DNA of 45,959 bases from an uncultured Faecalibacterium sp. (GCA_944386015.1 CALWZK010000013.1:1-45959); one strand, 5' to 3'. Positions 6,194 to 15,364 are shown, counted from the first letter of the stretch. Translations and numbers: made by a program. The notes: generated by a model from the letters alone, not told the origin.

Positions 6194-8443
6194 ATGGCCA
6201 AAAAAGCATCCGACAACCTGAAATATTATCACAATCCCAACGGCCCCACCATCGGCACCGTTTCCCGCCGGGTCATCGAAAAGGATGGCCTCACCTTCAA
6301 GGACATTGACGGCACCGGCGAAGTCACCGCCGTCAACGACTGGCGCCTGTCCCCCGCCCAGCGGGCCGCCGCCTATGTCAAGACCCTGTCGGTGAAAGAG
6401 AAGATCGCCCAGCTGTTCATCTCGGACTGGCGGATGGGCGCCCAGTGCCCCGCCCCCGGCACCGACCACACCGTGGTGCCCGACGAGTCGGGCGTGCTGG
6501 ATGACGGCGAGTTCAACGGCAAGACCATCTTCGGCGAGCAGCACCTGCCCGGCACCACCACCCTGCTGAAGGACTGGTTCAACCGCCACCTGATCCTCCG
6601 GGCCAACCCCACCCCTGCCTACATGGCCGACTGGCTCAACCAGCTCCACGCCGTGGCCGAGGAGTGCGACCACTTCATCCCGGTGCAGGTGGTGTCCAAC
6701 TCCCGCAATGAGAACGGCGAAGTGGTCTTCGGCATGAACGATGCCTCCGGCGTCTTTGCCACCTGGCCCGGCACCCTGGGCATCGCCGCCGCTGTCCGGG
6801 GCGAGGACGGCGCCATGGACATCATCGACAAGTTTGCCGACTGCGTCCGCCGCGAGTGGTCTGCCTGCGGCCTGCGGAAAGGCTATATGTACATGGCCGA
6901 CTGCGTCAGCGATCCCCGCTGGCAGCGGACCTTCGGCACCTTCGGCGAGGACCCCGCTCTGATCGAGAAGATCTTCGAGCACCTGATCCCCGGCATCCAG
7001 GGCAGCCCCGACGGCGTCACCAAAGAGGGCGTGTCCATGACCGTCAAGCACTTCCCCGGCGGCGGCGCCCGTGAAAACGGCTTTGACCCCCACTATGCCG
7101 CCGGCCAGTGGAACGTCTACGCCACCGAGGGCTCCCTCGAGAAATACCACGTTCCCACCTTCCGCCCCGCCATCAAGTATCACGCCGCCTCCATCATGCC
7201 CTACTACTCCAAGCCGGCGGCCGCCAAGAGCGCACCCCAGACCGACTATGAGGGCAACCCCCTGCGGATGGACCCCTACGGATTCTCCTACAACAAGCTG
7301 TTCATCGACGGCATCCTGCGGGGCCAGATGGGCTTTGAGGGCTACATCAACTCGGACACCGGCATCACCCACAACATGAAGTGGGGCGTCGAGGCCCTGG
7401 ATGTGCCCGAGCGGATCGGCTTCGCCGTCACCCAGTCGGGTGTGGACCTGATCAGCGGCCTGTTCGACAACGCCGACGGCCTGGAGGCCTATGAGCGGGC
7501 CACCAACGGCTATTACGACACCCATCCGGTGCCCGAGGGATTCAGGAAAGAGGATCTGGTTCTCACCGACGAGAGCCTGGACCGGGCCGTCACCCGCACC
7601 CTCACCGAGCTGTTCCAGCAGGGCATGTTCGAGGACCCCTACGCCGATCCCAACCACGCCGCCGAGGTTGTGGCCAATGAGGCCGACTGGAGCGAGGCCT
7701 CCCTGGTCCACCGCGAGAGCGTGGTCCTGCTGAAGAACCAGGGCAGCACCCTGCCCCTCACCAGCGACAAGCTGTCGGGCAGCAAGATCTACGCCGAGGC
7801 CTTCGCCAAGACCCCCGAAAAGGGCGAGGCAGCCACCAAGGCCCTGCGGGAGATGCTGGCCCACTACAACCTGACCGACGATCCCGCCCAGGCCGACTAC
7901 GCCATCCTGATGGTGAGCCCCTCCTCCGGCGCCTACTTCAACGCCACCCCGGGCTATCTGGAGCTGGACATCTGCGAGGACAAGGTGGTCCACAATGTCA
8001 GCGCCGACGGCAAGCCCATGGCTGAGACCCACCTGGAGACCACCCTGTCGGGCGCCAAGCGGATTCCCGAAATCGCCGCTGCCGTCCACGGCCACGGCGG
8101 CAAGGTGATCGCCAACATCAACTTCCCCCTGGCCTGGATGGTGGGCAACGTGGAGCCCTATGCCGACGCCCTGACCGCCGGCTTCGACACCTACCCCTCC
8201 GCCACCATGGACGTGATCTTCGGCCGGTTTGAGCCGGTGGGCCGTCTGCCCATCACCCTGCCCCGGGGCGACGAGGTGCTGGCTGTGAATGCCGACGGCA
8301 TCTGCGCCAGCCCCAACGATGTGCCGGGCTATGACAAGGACCAGTACATTGCCGACGCCCTGAAGGATGAGAACGGCAAGGCCTACGCTTACTGCGACGC
8401 TGCCGGCAATTACTATGAGCTGAACTTCGGCCTTCGCTATTGA
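6194..8443 (+). CDS. glycoside hydrolase family 3 (beta-glucosidase/xylosidase type)
   Basis: A 749-residue cytoplasmic (no signal peptide) retaining beta-glycosidase. The ATG at 6194 is preceded by AGGAGG at eight bases; upstream in-frame codons lack a site. The GH3 N-terminal barrel carries the substrate-binding KHFPGG (Lys285-His286) and the candidate nucleophile Asp388 in INSDTG, where many relatives have SDW. The alpha/beta C-terminal domain follows (VLLKNQGSTLPL and onward, about residue 510 to the end). It ends NFGLRY, with no fibronectin-type tail, so it is a two-domain GH3. An SDR oxidoreductase follows 30 bases later in the same operon. The promoter element is shared with the GH2 at 9588, implying joint control. 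Exact substrate is unknown. Confidence 0.88.
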   Translation: MAKKASDNLKYYHNPNGPTIGTVSRRVIEKDGLTFKDIDGTGEVTAVNDWRLSPAQRAAAYVKTLSVKEKIAQLFISDWRMGAQCPAPGTDHTVVPDESGVLDDGEFNGKTIFGEQHLPGTTTLLKDWFNRHLILRANPTPAYMADWLNQLHAVAEECDHFIPVQVVSNSRNENGEVVFGMNDASGVFATWPGTLGIAAAVRGEDGAMDIIDKFADCVRREWSACGLRKGYMYMADCVSDPRWQRTFGTFGEDPALIEKIFEHLIPGIQGSPDGVTKEGVSMTVKHFPGGGARENGFDPHYAAGQWNVYATEGSLEKYHVPTFRPAIKYHAASIMPYYSKPAAAKSAPQTDYEGNPLRMDPYGFSYNKLFIDGILRGQMGFEGYINSDTGITHNMKWGVEALDVPERIGFAVTQSGVDLISGLFDNADGLEAYERATNGYYDTHPVPEGFRKEDLVLTDESLDRAVTRTLTELFQQGMFEDPYADPNHAAEVVANEADWSEASLVHRESVVLLKNQGSTLPLTSDKLSGSKIYAEAFAKTPEKGEAATKALREMLAHYNLTDDPAQADYAILMVSPSSGAYFNATPGYLELDICEDKVVHNVSADGKPMAETHLETTLSGAKRIPEIAAAVHGHGGKVIANINFPLAWMVGNVEPYADALTAGFDTYPSATMDVIFGRFEPVGRLPITLPRGDEVLAVNADGICASPNDVPGYDKDQYIADALKDENGKAYAYCDAAGNYYELNFGLRY

Positions 8444-8473
8444 GGGCCCTGCGTGAGAGGGAGAAAACACAGG

Positions 8474-9328
8474 ATGCAGAACAATGTACTCAACACCGAT
8501 TTAACCGGCAAGGTGGCCGTCGTTACCGGCGCCGGGGGCGTGCTCTGTTCGGATATGGCCAAGGTGCTGGCCCGTGCGGGGGCCAAGGTGGCCCTTCTGA
8601 ACCGGACCGTCTCCAAGGCCCAGGTCTTTGCGGATGAGATCAACGCCGAGGGCGGCACCGCCAAAGCTTACACCTGCAACGTGGTGGACCAGGCCAGCTG
8701 CCAGGCCGCCGCCGCCCAGGTGCTGGCGGATTTCGGCCCCTGCGACATTTTGATCAACGGTGCCGGCGGCAACAATCCCAAGGCCACCACCGACAAGGAG
8801 CACTATGAGGAGGGCGACCTGGCCGATCCCAGCGTCCGCAGCTTCTTTGACCTGGCCCCCGAGGCGGTTACCGGGGTCTTTGACCTGAACTTCCTGGGCA
8901 CCATCCTGCCCACCCAGGCCTTTGTCCCCCAGATGCTGGGCCGCACCGGCTGCTGCATCCTGAACATTTCCAGCATGAACGCCCACATCCCCCTCACCAA
9001 AATCCCCGCCTATTCCGGCGCCAAGGCCGCTGTCAGCAACCTGACCGAGTGGCTGGCGGTCCACTTCAGCCACCAGGGCATCCGGGTGAACGCCATCGCC
9101 CCCGGCTTCTTTGCCGCCGGGCAGAACAAGCAGCTCCTCTACAATGAGGACGGCACCCCCACCCCCCGCACCGGCAAGATCCTGGCCGCCACCCCCATGG
9201 GCCGCTTTGGGGACAGCAGCGAGCTGGAAGGCGCCCTGCTGTTCCTGGTGAATGAGAAGGCAGCCAGCTTCATCACCGGCGTCACCCTGCCGGTGGACGG
9301 CGGCTTCTCGGCTTATTCGGGCGTCTGA
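8474..9328 (+). CDS. SDR-family oxidoreductase (UxuB-like mannonate/fructuronate type)
   Basis: A 284-residue NAD(P)-dependent dehydrogenase. The start at 8474 has AGGGAG about ten bases upstream; an earlier in-frame ATG at 8453 is less favoured. The Rossmann motif is TGAGGVLCSDMA (about residues 18-29), followed by NGAGG and the Ser-Tyr-Lys catalytic set in SSMNAH and YSGAK. Near the C terminus PVDGGFSAYSGV is typical of this subgroup. The TGxGGVLxS signature and length fit the SDR subgroup that includes B. subtilis UxuB (D-mannonate oxidoreductase); the specificity is inferred. It forms a two-gene unit with the GH3 upstream, suggesting oxidation or reduction of the released sugar or sugar acid. 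A terminator follows. Confidence 0.85.
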   Translation: MQNNVLNTDLTGKVAVVTGAGGVLCSDMAKVLARAGAKVALLNRTVSKAQVFADEINAEGGTAKAYTCNVVDQASCQAAAAQVLADFGPCDILINGAGGNNPKATTDKEHYEEGDLADPSVRSFFDLAPEAVTGVFDLNFLGTILPTQAFVPQMLGRTGCCILNISSMNAHIPLTKIPAYSGAKAAVSNLTEWLAVHFSHQGIRVNAIAPGFFAAGQNKQLLYNEDGTPTPRTGKILAATPMGRFGDSSELEGALLFLVNEKAASFITGVTLPVDGGFSAYSGV

Positions 9329-9349
9329 GTTTCCCGGCTTACTTTTGTG

Positions 9350-9382
9350 GGCCGCTCCGCTTTTGGGCGGGGCGGCCTTTTT
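9350..9382 (+). terminator. terminator of the GH3-SDR operon
   Basis: GGCCGCTCCGC pairs with GCGGGGCGGCC (one G-U) around a TTTTGG loop and is followed by TTTTT. Confidence 0.85.
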
Positions 9383-9438
9383 GTTTTGGAAATACGTTTT
9401 TGAATTTTTTATGAACAATCGCAAAAATTCCGCCAGAT

Positions 9439-9505
9439 AGAATAAAAATTCTACAGAACTTCCCCAAAATATTCCTACCTGCTTTGGGGCCGGCCGTGGT
9501 ATACT
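9439..9505 (+). promoter_or_regulatory. activator-type promoter element upstream of GH2
   Basis: AGAAT-A4-ATTCTACAGA (9439 onward), then CCCC and AAAATATTC, then TGGTATACT (9497-9505), an extended -10 without a -35. The order, spacing (61 bases from AGAAT to the -10) and bases match the GH3 promoter at 6028-6099 (63 bases). Confidence 0.6.
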
Positions 9506-9587
9506 GAAGCCATCACAAGAGAACCGCAGCGGAGCCAAGGCTCCCGGTTCGACCCGCAACGTTTTGAAACTGAAAGGAGCCATCTCC

Positions 9588-11819
9588 ATGCGCACAACCA
9601 CACTCCTCACTTCTGCCCGCTTTTCCAAGGGCGGCGAGCCTTTTGCACAGGTCGCCCTGCCCCACACCTGGAACGCCAAGGACGGCCAGGACGGCGGCAA
9701 CGACTATTGGCGCGGTGTCGGCACCTATGAGATTGCCGTTCCCAACCCCACCGACGGCAAACGCCAGTTCATTGAGTTCAAGGGCGCCAACCATGTGGCC
9801 ACCGTTTACTGCAACGGCCGTCTGATGGGCGAGCACAAGGGCGGCTTCTCCACCTTCCGCTTTGACCTGACCCCCGCCATGAAGCCCACCGGCAACGTGG
9901 TGCGGGTGGACGTGTCCAACGCCCCCTCCGACATCTACCCCCAGACCGCTGACTTCACCTTCTTCGGCGGCCTGTACCGGGAGGTCAGCTTCATCGAGAC
10001 CGCTCCCGCCCACTTCGACCTGCTGAAGGGCGGCACCAGCGCTGTCTTTGTCACCCCCAACGTGGCCGGCAACACCCGTCTGGACCTGTTCCCGGTGGGC
10101 GCCGAGGGCTGCACCGTCAATGTGGACCTGAAGGACGCCGACGGCGCCATCGTGGCCTCCGGCTCTGCCCCCGCTGAGCCCCACCTGGTGATGACCCTGT
10201 CGGTCAAGGCCCCCCACCTGTGGAACGGCATGGCCGATCCCTACTGCTACACCGCCGAGGCCTCCATTGTCCGGGGCGAGGAAGTGCTGGACACCGTGTC
10301 GGTGGACTACGGCTACCGCTCCTTCCATGTGGACCCCAACACCGGCTTCTGGCTCAACGGCAAGAATGTGCCCCTCCACGGCGTGGCCCGCCATCAGGAC
10401 CGCCTGGACAAGGGCTGGGCCATCAGCCGCGCCGACCACGAGGAGGACATCTCCCTCATCAAGGAAGTGGGCGCCAACACCATCCGTCTGGCCCACTATC
10501 AGCACGACCAGCACTTCTATGACCTGTGCGACCACACCGGCTTTGTGGTGTGGGCCGAGATCCCCTTCATCAGCCGCTTCATTCCCGGCAAGGAGGCCCA
10601 CGACAACACCATCAGCCAGATGACCGAGCTGATCAGCCAGAACTACAACCACCCCTCCATCTTCTTCTGGGGCATCTCCAATGAGATCCTGATCGGCAAG
10701 GACCGTGAGGATCTGCGTCAGAACCTGCGGGAGCTGAACGCCCTGGCCAAGCGCCTGGACCCCAGCCGCATGACCACCATGGCCCAGGTCACCATGACCC
10801 CCATGGAGAGCGAGCACAACTCCATCACCGATGTGGTGAGCTACAACCACTACTTCGGCTGGTACTTCGGCGAGGCCGCCGACAACGGCCCCTGGCTGGA
10901 CAAGTTCCACGCCCTCTACCCCGACCGCTGCCTGGGCGTCTCGGAGTACGGCTCCGAGGCCATCACCAAGTGGCACTCCGCCTACCCTGAGAACCACGAC
11001 TACACCGAGGAGTACGCCTGCGAGTATCACCACGAGATGCTCAAGACCTTTGCCACCCGCCCCTACCTGTGGGCCACCCATCTGTGGAACATGTTCGACT
11101 TCGCAGCCGACGGCCGCGATGAGGGCGGCGTCCAGGGCCGGAACAACAAGGGCCTGATCACCTACGACCGCAAGACCAAGAAGGATGCCTTCTACATCTA
11201 CCAGGCCTACTGGACCACCCAGCCCATGATGCACGTCTGCGGCGTCCGGTTTGTGGACCGCGCCCCCGGCGAGCGGAACGTCACCGTCTACACCAACTGC
11301 CCCTCGGTCACCCTGGTGGTGAACGGCGCAGAAGTGGCCACCCTGCCGGCTGAGGATCACGCCGCCGTGTTCAAGGATGTGGCCCTGCAGGACGGCCCCA
11401 ACACCGTCACCGCCAAGTGCGGCGACGTGATGGCCAACACCATCACCCTGAACGCTGTGCCCGAGCACAACTTCGCCTATGACCTGCCCGAGGGCAACGA
11501 CGCCGCCAACTGGTTTGACGACCCCGCCGCCCGTGCTGCCCGCAAGCCTCTGGAGTATCCCGAAGGCTTCTACTCCATCAAGGACCGGGTGGTGGATCTG
11601 CTGGCCAACAGCGAGACGGCCGCCGTCATCCATGACGCCATGCAGGTCTTTGCCAAGAGCAGCATGATGAGCATGATGGGCAACGACAAGGACGATGACC
11701 AGGGCGGCATCATGGGCACCATGCGGCTGTCCGATATGATGAAGATGGCCAGCAAAGCCTTCAGCGCCGATGTCAAGCGCCAGCTCAACGAGGCCCTGAC
11801 CAAGATCAAGAAGAACTGA
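9588..11819 (+). CDS. glycoside hydrolase family 2 (beta-galactosidase/glucuronidase type)
   Basis: A 743-residue retaining glycosidase without signal peptide. AAAGGAG is eight bases before the ATG at 9588. The order is a GH2 sugar-binding sandwich domain (LPHTWNAKDG, FFGGLYREV), an immunoglobulin-like domain, then the TIM barrel. The barrel holds acid/base Glu366 in FFWGISNE, the candidate nucleophile Glu453 in GVSEYGSEA, and WNMFDFAADGRDEGG. After a further beta domain (about residues 545-635) comes a C-terminal helical tail of about 80 residues rich in Met and Asp (SSMMSMMGNDKDDDQGG, then MRLSDMMKMASKAFS). The tail resembles the end of the GH3 at 24868. Monocistronic, with its own activator-type promoter and a terminator. 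Substrate unknown. Confidence 0.88.
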   Translation: MRTTTLLTSARFSKGGEPFAQVALPHTWNAKDGQDGGNDYWRGVGTYEIAVPNPTDGKRQFIEFKGANHVATVYCNGRLMGEHKGGFSTFRFDLTPAMKPTGNVVRVDVSNAPSDIYPQTADFTFFGGLYREVSFIETAPAHFDLLKGGTSAVFVTPNVAGNTRLDLFPVGAEGCTVNVDLKDADGAIVASGSAPAEPHLVMTLSVKAPHLWNGMADPYCYTAEASIVRGEEVLDTVSVDYGYRSFHVDPNTGFWLNGKNVPLHGVARHQDRLDKGWAISRADHEEDISLIKEVGANTIRLAHYQHDQHFYDLCDHTGFVVWAEIPFISRFIPGKEAHDNTISQMTELISQNYNHPSIFFWGISNEILIGKDREDLRQNLRELNALAKRLDPSRMTTMAQVTMTPMESEHNSITDVVSYNHYFGWYFGEAADNGPWLDKFHALYPDRCLGVSEYGSEAITKWHSAYPENHDYTEEYACEYHHEMLKTFATRPYLWATHLWNMFDFAADGRDEGGVQGRNNKGLITYDRKTKKDAFYIYQAYWTTQPMMHVCGVRFVDRAPGERNVTVYTNCPSVTLVVNGAEVATLPAEDHAAVFKDVALQDGPNTVTAKCGDVMANTITLNAVPEHNFAYDLPEGNDAANWFDDPAARAARKPLEYPEGFYSIKDRVVDLLANSETAAVIHDAMQVFAKSSMMSMMGNDKDDDQGGIMGTMRLSDMMKMASKAFSADVKRQLNEALTKIKKN

Positions 11820-11884
11820 TCCCGGCCTTAACCCCTGACTTCCTCTTCCATTTCATTTTTCCTTTCTTTTCCAATCCCCCTGCG

Positions 11885-11918
11885 AAAACAGGCGCACCTT
11901 TCGGGGTGCGCCTGTTTT
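11885..11918. terminator. bidirectional terminator after GH2
   Basis: AAAACAGGCGCACC pairs with GGGTGCGCCTGTTTT-type arm around TTTC; A and T runs flank both sides. It separates the plus-strand GH2 from the minus-strand phage cassette. Confidence 0.85.
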
Positions 11919-11944
11919 CCTGTCCCGGGTTTTGGGGCACAGCA

Positions 11945-11974
11945 AAAGGGCGCACCCAAAAGGGTGCGCCCTTT
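11945..11974 (-). terminator. terminator of the phage cassette
   Basis: AAAGGGCGCACCC pairs perfectly with GGGTGCGCCCTTT around AAAA. On the minus strand it is followed by TTTTGCTG. It lies 22 bases beyond the last phage gene. It shares the GGCGCACC core with the hairpin at 11885. Confidence 0.8.
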
Positions 11975-11996
11975 GTGTTTCTTTTGCGTCCCAGCC

Positions 11997-13256
11997 TTAA
12001 CGCATGGCGTCGAACATGGCCTTGATCTCGTCGATGGTATACCCCTGGGCCCGCATGTTCCGCGCGAAGGTGGTATAATCCATCCCGCTGCCGGAGGCGG
12101 CGGTCCCGGAGGAGGACGAGCTCTTGCTGGAACTGCCCGAGCTCTTGCTGGAGCTGCCCGAGGACCCGCCCGAGGCGGACCGTGCCGCAGCCTTTGCGCT
12201 GGCGGCAGCGGCCTCCTGCTGGGCCTGGGTCCGCTTCAGGTTCCACTCGCCCTGAGCGATGGCCAGCTTCTGGCTGGTCACATCGTTGTCGAACTTCTGC
12301 TGGGCCAGGGCGTCCTGGTACTGCTGGGCCGCCACCTGGTCCTCGTACTGCTGCTGGGCCAGGCTGTCCTGCCGCAGCTGCTCCTGCATCTGCTGGTTCC
12401 AGGCGGTGTCGGCCCGGTCTGCCTCGTAGTCCCGTCTGTCGGCGTACATGCCGTAGCCCGCCTGGGCCAGGCCGGTGAACAGGGACCCCAGGCCGGTGGT
12501 GCCGCTGATGGCCAGCTGGACCGCGTTGCCCACCATCCCCAGCACCGTCATGATGTTGTTGAAGCCCTGCTGGCGGCGGGCCGCCTCGGTCTCCTCCTGC
12601 TGGGTGTAATAGCCGTAGAGGTTGTTCAGGTTGGACAGATAGTCGGTGTACTGGGCGTAGTCCTGGGCATAGGCGTCCTGGTAGGCCTCCTGCTTGAGGC
12701 CCAGCTGGGTGTAGTAGTCATCCAGCTGGCGGTAGTACAGATCCTGGGCGTTCTGCTCCTGGGTGTTCAGGGCGTTGATCTGGTCCATCAGCAGGTCACC
12801 CTCGCTGGTGTAGCTGTCCAGGGCCAGGTTGTACAGGGTGGGGATCACGCTGTTCAGCCCGTTCATCTGCTGCTGATAGGCCTGCTGGGCCGCGCTGGTG
12901 GCATAGCTGGAGCCGTAGCCGCCGGTGAGGGAGGCCGCCTGGGCGGCGGCGTCGGTGCTGGCGTCGTGGGCGTTCTGGCGGTAGGCCTGGGCGTACTGCT
13001 TGTACAGCGGGTCGGAGGCGTAGTCGTAGGAGAATTCCTCCCGGGACATGGCCTGGTTCAGCAGGTTGTTGATCTGGCCCTGATACTGGCTCTTGTAGGC
13101 CGAGGGCCGGCTGGCCTGCCACGCCTCCAGATCACTGGCCGCGCTGCTCACCGAAGCGCTGGGCTTGTACTGGGCCGAAGCCAGGGCCTGCTGCACCGCC
13201 GCCTTGCTTCCCAGGCCCTCGGTGCTGTAGGTGTCTTTTTTACGGTTGGTCGCCAT
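11997..13256 (-). CDS. Gln/Ala-rich phage internal or ejection-type protein
   Basis: A 419-residue protein, last gene of the virion cassette. GGGGGAG lies just before the ATG. It is rich in Gln, Ala and Tyr, with long helices. The segment DPLYKQYAQAYRQNAH followed by LTGGYGSSYA near residues 83-120 is a pattern seen in structural proteins of Firmicutes prophages. A hydrophobic patch (about residues 238-270, VLGMVGNAVQLAISG) could contact membrane. Residues about 345-395 are a Ser/Gly/Lys linker, and the end (YTTFARNMRAQGYTIDEIKAM) is a short helical domain. Its position after a tail hub-like gene matches where P22-like phages encode DNA ejection proteins. The role is inferred from this position. 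Confidence 0.65.
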   Translation of the reverse strand: MATNRKKDTYSTEGLGSKAAVQQALASAQYKPSASVSSAASDLEAWQASRPSAYKSQYQGQINNLLNQAMSREEFSYDYASDPLYKQYAQAYRQNAHDASTDAAAQAASLTGGYGSSYATSAAQQAYQQQMNGLNSVIPTLYNLALDSYTSEGDLLMDQINALNTQEQNAQDLYYRQLDDYYTQLGLKQEAYQDAYAQDYAQYTDYLSNLNNLYGYYTQQEETEAARRQQGFNNIMTVLGMVGNAVQLAISGTTGLGSLFTGLAQAGYGMYADRRDYEADRADTAWNQQMQEQLRQDSLAQQQYEDQVAAQQYQDALAQQKFDNDVTSQKLAIAQGEWNLKRTQAQQEAAAASAKAAARSASGGSSGSSSKSSGSSSKSSSSSGTAASGSGMDYTTFARNMRAQGYTIDEIKAMFDAMR

Positions 13257-13271
13257 CTGGCTCCCCCTTTC

Positions 13272-13463
13272 TCACTGTCCACTCCCCTGGAGCTGGCTGC
13301 GGAGCCCCTCCGAGAAGTTGTCGGTGTCAATGTTGGTCAATACGTACTGCAGCTGCTCCTGCATCTGGTACAGGTAGTTGCGGATCACCCGGGCGTCCTC
13401 CGGGTTCATGCTGCTGCTCAGCCGGGGCAGGCCCAGCTTGCTCAATCCTGCAATGCTTGCCAT
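13272..13463 (-). CDS. small phage structural protein
   Basis: A 63-residue protein starting at 13463, with AAAGGAG eight bases upstream. It begins MASIAGLSKL, and the helical segment around residues 20-52 (DARVIRNYLYQMQEQL, then YVLTNIDTDNFSEGL) resembles a short conserved motif in phage minor structural proteins, where an RNYLYQ helix precedes a VLxNxDxxNFSE segment. It lies between the beta-rich tail protein and the ejection-type protein, 15 bases from the next gene, so it is part of the same transcript. Function unknown. Confidence 0.6.
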   Translation of the reverse strand: MASIAGLSKLGLPRLSSSMNPEDARVIRNYLYQMQEQLQYVLTNIDTDNFSEGLRSQLQGSGQ

Positions 13464-13480
13464 AGGCAATGCTCCTTTCT

Positions 13481-15352
13481 TTACAGTCCGCCTTTGGCGG
13501 CGGCAAAGGTGCGGCTGACGCTGCGCAGGGTCACCTGCCCTGTGCCGCTGAGCCGGAACCGGATGGTGTCGTGGCGCCGGGGCACCAGGGGGATGCACAG
13601 CTTTTCCTTTTCCTCCCGTGCCAGGGCCGAGGCCAGCTTTTCCCAGGGGCCGCCGTCGCAGCTGGCCCACACTTCCAGCCAGGTGCCGGGCTGGGCGTCC
13701 AGCCGCAGCACCACCCGGGACAGGTATTTGTCCTCGGTCTGGTCCAGCCCGATGTCCCCGGTCACCAGCTGGAAGGGGAGGGCTGCCTCGGCCCGGCCGG
13801 TCTCTTCGGCCATGACGGCGTCCTCATCCCGGGCCGGGCCTGCCGCCCAGAGGGCGGTGCCGTCCCAGAGGTAGAGCTGCCGGCCGCTGGACAGCATTTC
13901 CAGCTGCTTGCCGCTGCCGGGGTCCTCCTGGTTCCACAGGCCCCGCTCGGTGTCGTACACCAGCAGCCGGCCTTCCTCGCCGGTCCACAGGCAGAGGTAA
14001 TACCGCCCGTCCAGCCAGCCGCCGGCGGCCCGCTGGACTTCTGCCAGTCCCTCGGCGTCCAGCACCCCGGACACCTTCACCGGCAGGCTGCCGTCCCAGG
14101 CCATCACCCCCTCGGGGGAGAGATAGTACAGCGTCTCGTTGAGGACGCAGAGGCTTTCTGCGGCCCCCTTGGCCACACCGCGGCACCGCAGGGAGCTGAG
14201 CTGGAAGTCGGAGGGCTTGGTGCCGCACAGCTTGTGGAGGCTGTTCTCCTTGAAGAACAGCACATATCCCATGCAGGTGGCTGCGCCGGTGAAATTGCCG
14301 TCGCTGCCCACCGTTACCGCATAGCTGTCGGCGGCGGTGTTCCGGTAGGAGAACCAGTTGGTGGGGTCGCCCAGCTTGCAGGCGTAGATCACGTTGTCCC
14401 CGCTGGCGCAGCCCCACACCCGGTTGTCGCACTCGGTGAGGTAGTCCATGTCGGGCACCCGCCGGGTGCACTGGAGGGCCTTTTCCACTGTGTAGGACTG
14501 GGTGGTTTTGCCGTCCAGGCTGGTCCAGACGGCCTGGCGGCCGGTTTGGAGCAGGCGCCCGTAATAGTGCTCCCCGCCCGGTGTCACCCGGACCATCAGC
14601 CAGTCCTCGCTGACCTTATAGAGCACCTTTTCCCCGTCCAGGTCTTCGCAGACATCGGCGGCGGCCGCGGCGCTGCCCTCCACCGTCACAGTGTCCCAGT
14701 CTGCGAAGTCTTTGCCGATCCCCTCGGCGTTGATCCGGCAGTAGTCCAGCGTCACCGAACTCCACCGTTCCAGGGAGCTGCTGTAGACTTCCAGCACCCC
14801 GTCGGCGTTCCAGGGGCTGGAAGCGCTCTCCACCTTCAGGAACACCTGGCCGTCCTGGGGTTCCTCCGGCTCGGTGCCGCCCCAGCTGGCGACGGTGTAG
14901 GTGTTGCCGTCGGCGTCGCAGGGCATCACCTCCACCGCGTCGCCCCCGCCGCCCCAGGCAGCCCCCAGGGCGGTCAGGGTGTGATCGGCGGTGTCAAAGG
15001 CCTTTTTGTCGGGGAAGATCAGCACCTTGGTGCCAATGCCCACCAGGGCCTTCTTCCCCGTCTCCAGCGCCCCGCTGAGGGTCACCGGTTCCTCCCCGCT
15101 GTCGGGGGTGTAGGTCAGCTCCCCCGCCCGGATCAGCACAAAGCCGTTCAGGTGGTACATTCCGTCCACCCCATCCAGGTCCCGCAGCTTTCGGCGGGGC
15201 ATCCGGGTGGACAGGGCCGGGAAATCCCGGCTGGAAAAGTTTTCCCCCGCCGCATACTCCGCCTCGGTGCAGCCGAAGGTTTCGTTCAGCCCGCCGAAGA
15301 CCCGGGTCTGTTTGCTGCTGTTTTTCAGCCCGGGCAGTTCAGGAAGATACAT
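13481..15352 (-). CDS. phage tail hub/DNA-stabilisation protein, beta-propeller-like
   Basis: A 623-residue, strand-rich protein with repeated Trp/Gly blade-like units (VWGCASGDNVIYACKLGD, GVMAWDGSLPVKVSG, LLVYDTERGLWNQED). AAAGGAGG lies six bases before the ATG. Size, beta-propeller look and place (after capsid and connector genes) resemble P22 gp10, the packaged-DNA stabilisation protein that closes the portal and bears the tail. The N terminus (PELPGLKNSSKQTRVFGGLN) is of the type found in such Firmicutes phage proteins. The assignment is by gene order and composition, not by a diagnostic motif. Confidence 0.6.
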   Translation of the reverse strand: MYLPELPGLKNSSKQTRVFGGLNETFGCTEAEYAAGENFSSRDFPALSTRMPRRKLRDLDGVDGMYHLNGFVLIRAGELTYTPDSGEEPVTLSGALETGKKALVGIGTKVLIFPDKKAFDTADHTLTALGAAWGGGGDAVEVMPCDADGNTYTVASWGGTEPEEPQDGQVFLKVESASSPWNADGVLEVYSSSLERWSSVTLDYCRINAEGIGKDFADWDTVTVEGSAAAAADVCEDLDGEKVLYKVSEDWLMVRVTPGGEHYYGRLLQTGRQAVWTSLDGKTTQSYTVEKALQCTRRVPDMDYLTECDNRVWGCASGDNVIYACKLGDPTNWFSYRNTAADSYAVTVGSDGNFTGAATCMGYVLFFKENSLHKLCGTKPSDFQLSSLRCRGVAKGAAESLCVLNETLYYLSPEGVMAWDGSLPVKVSGVLDAEGLAEVQRAAGGWLDGRYYLCLWTGEEGRLLVYDTERGLWNQEDPGSGKQLEMLSSGRQLYLWDGTALWAAGPARDEDAVMAEETGRAEAALPFQLVTGDIGLDQTEDKYLSRVVLRLDAQPGTWLEVWASCDGGPWEKLASALAREEKEKLCIPLVPRRHDTIRFRLSGTGQVTLRSVSRTFAAAKGGL

Positions 15353-15364
15353 GAAATCCCTCCT

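Noticed and set aside
6107-8470. Long minus-strand open frame opposite the GH3 gene, and similar mirror frames opposite GH2, portal, tail hub and M16C genes
   Set aside because: Same codon-bias artefact: Gly/Val/His-rich translations without motifs or ribosome sites.
11885-11974. Attachment site of a prophage at the paired GGCGCACC hairpins
   Set aside because: They are well explained as back-to-back terminators, no matching repeat was seen at the other side near 21674-21900, and there is no integrase.
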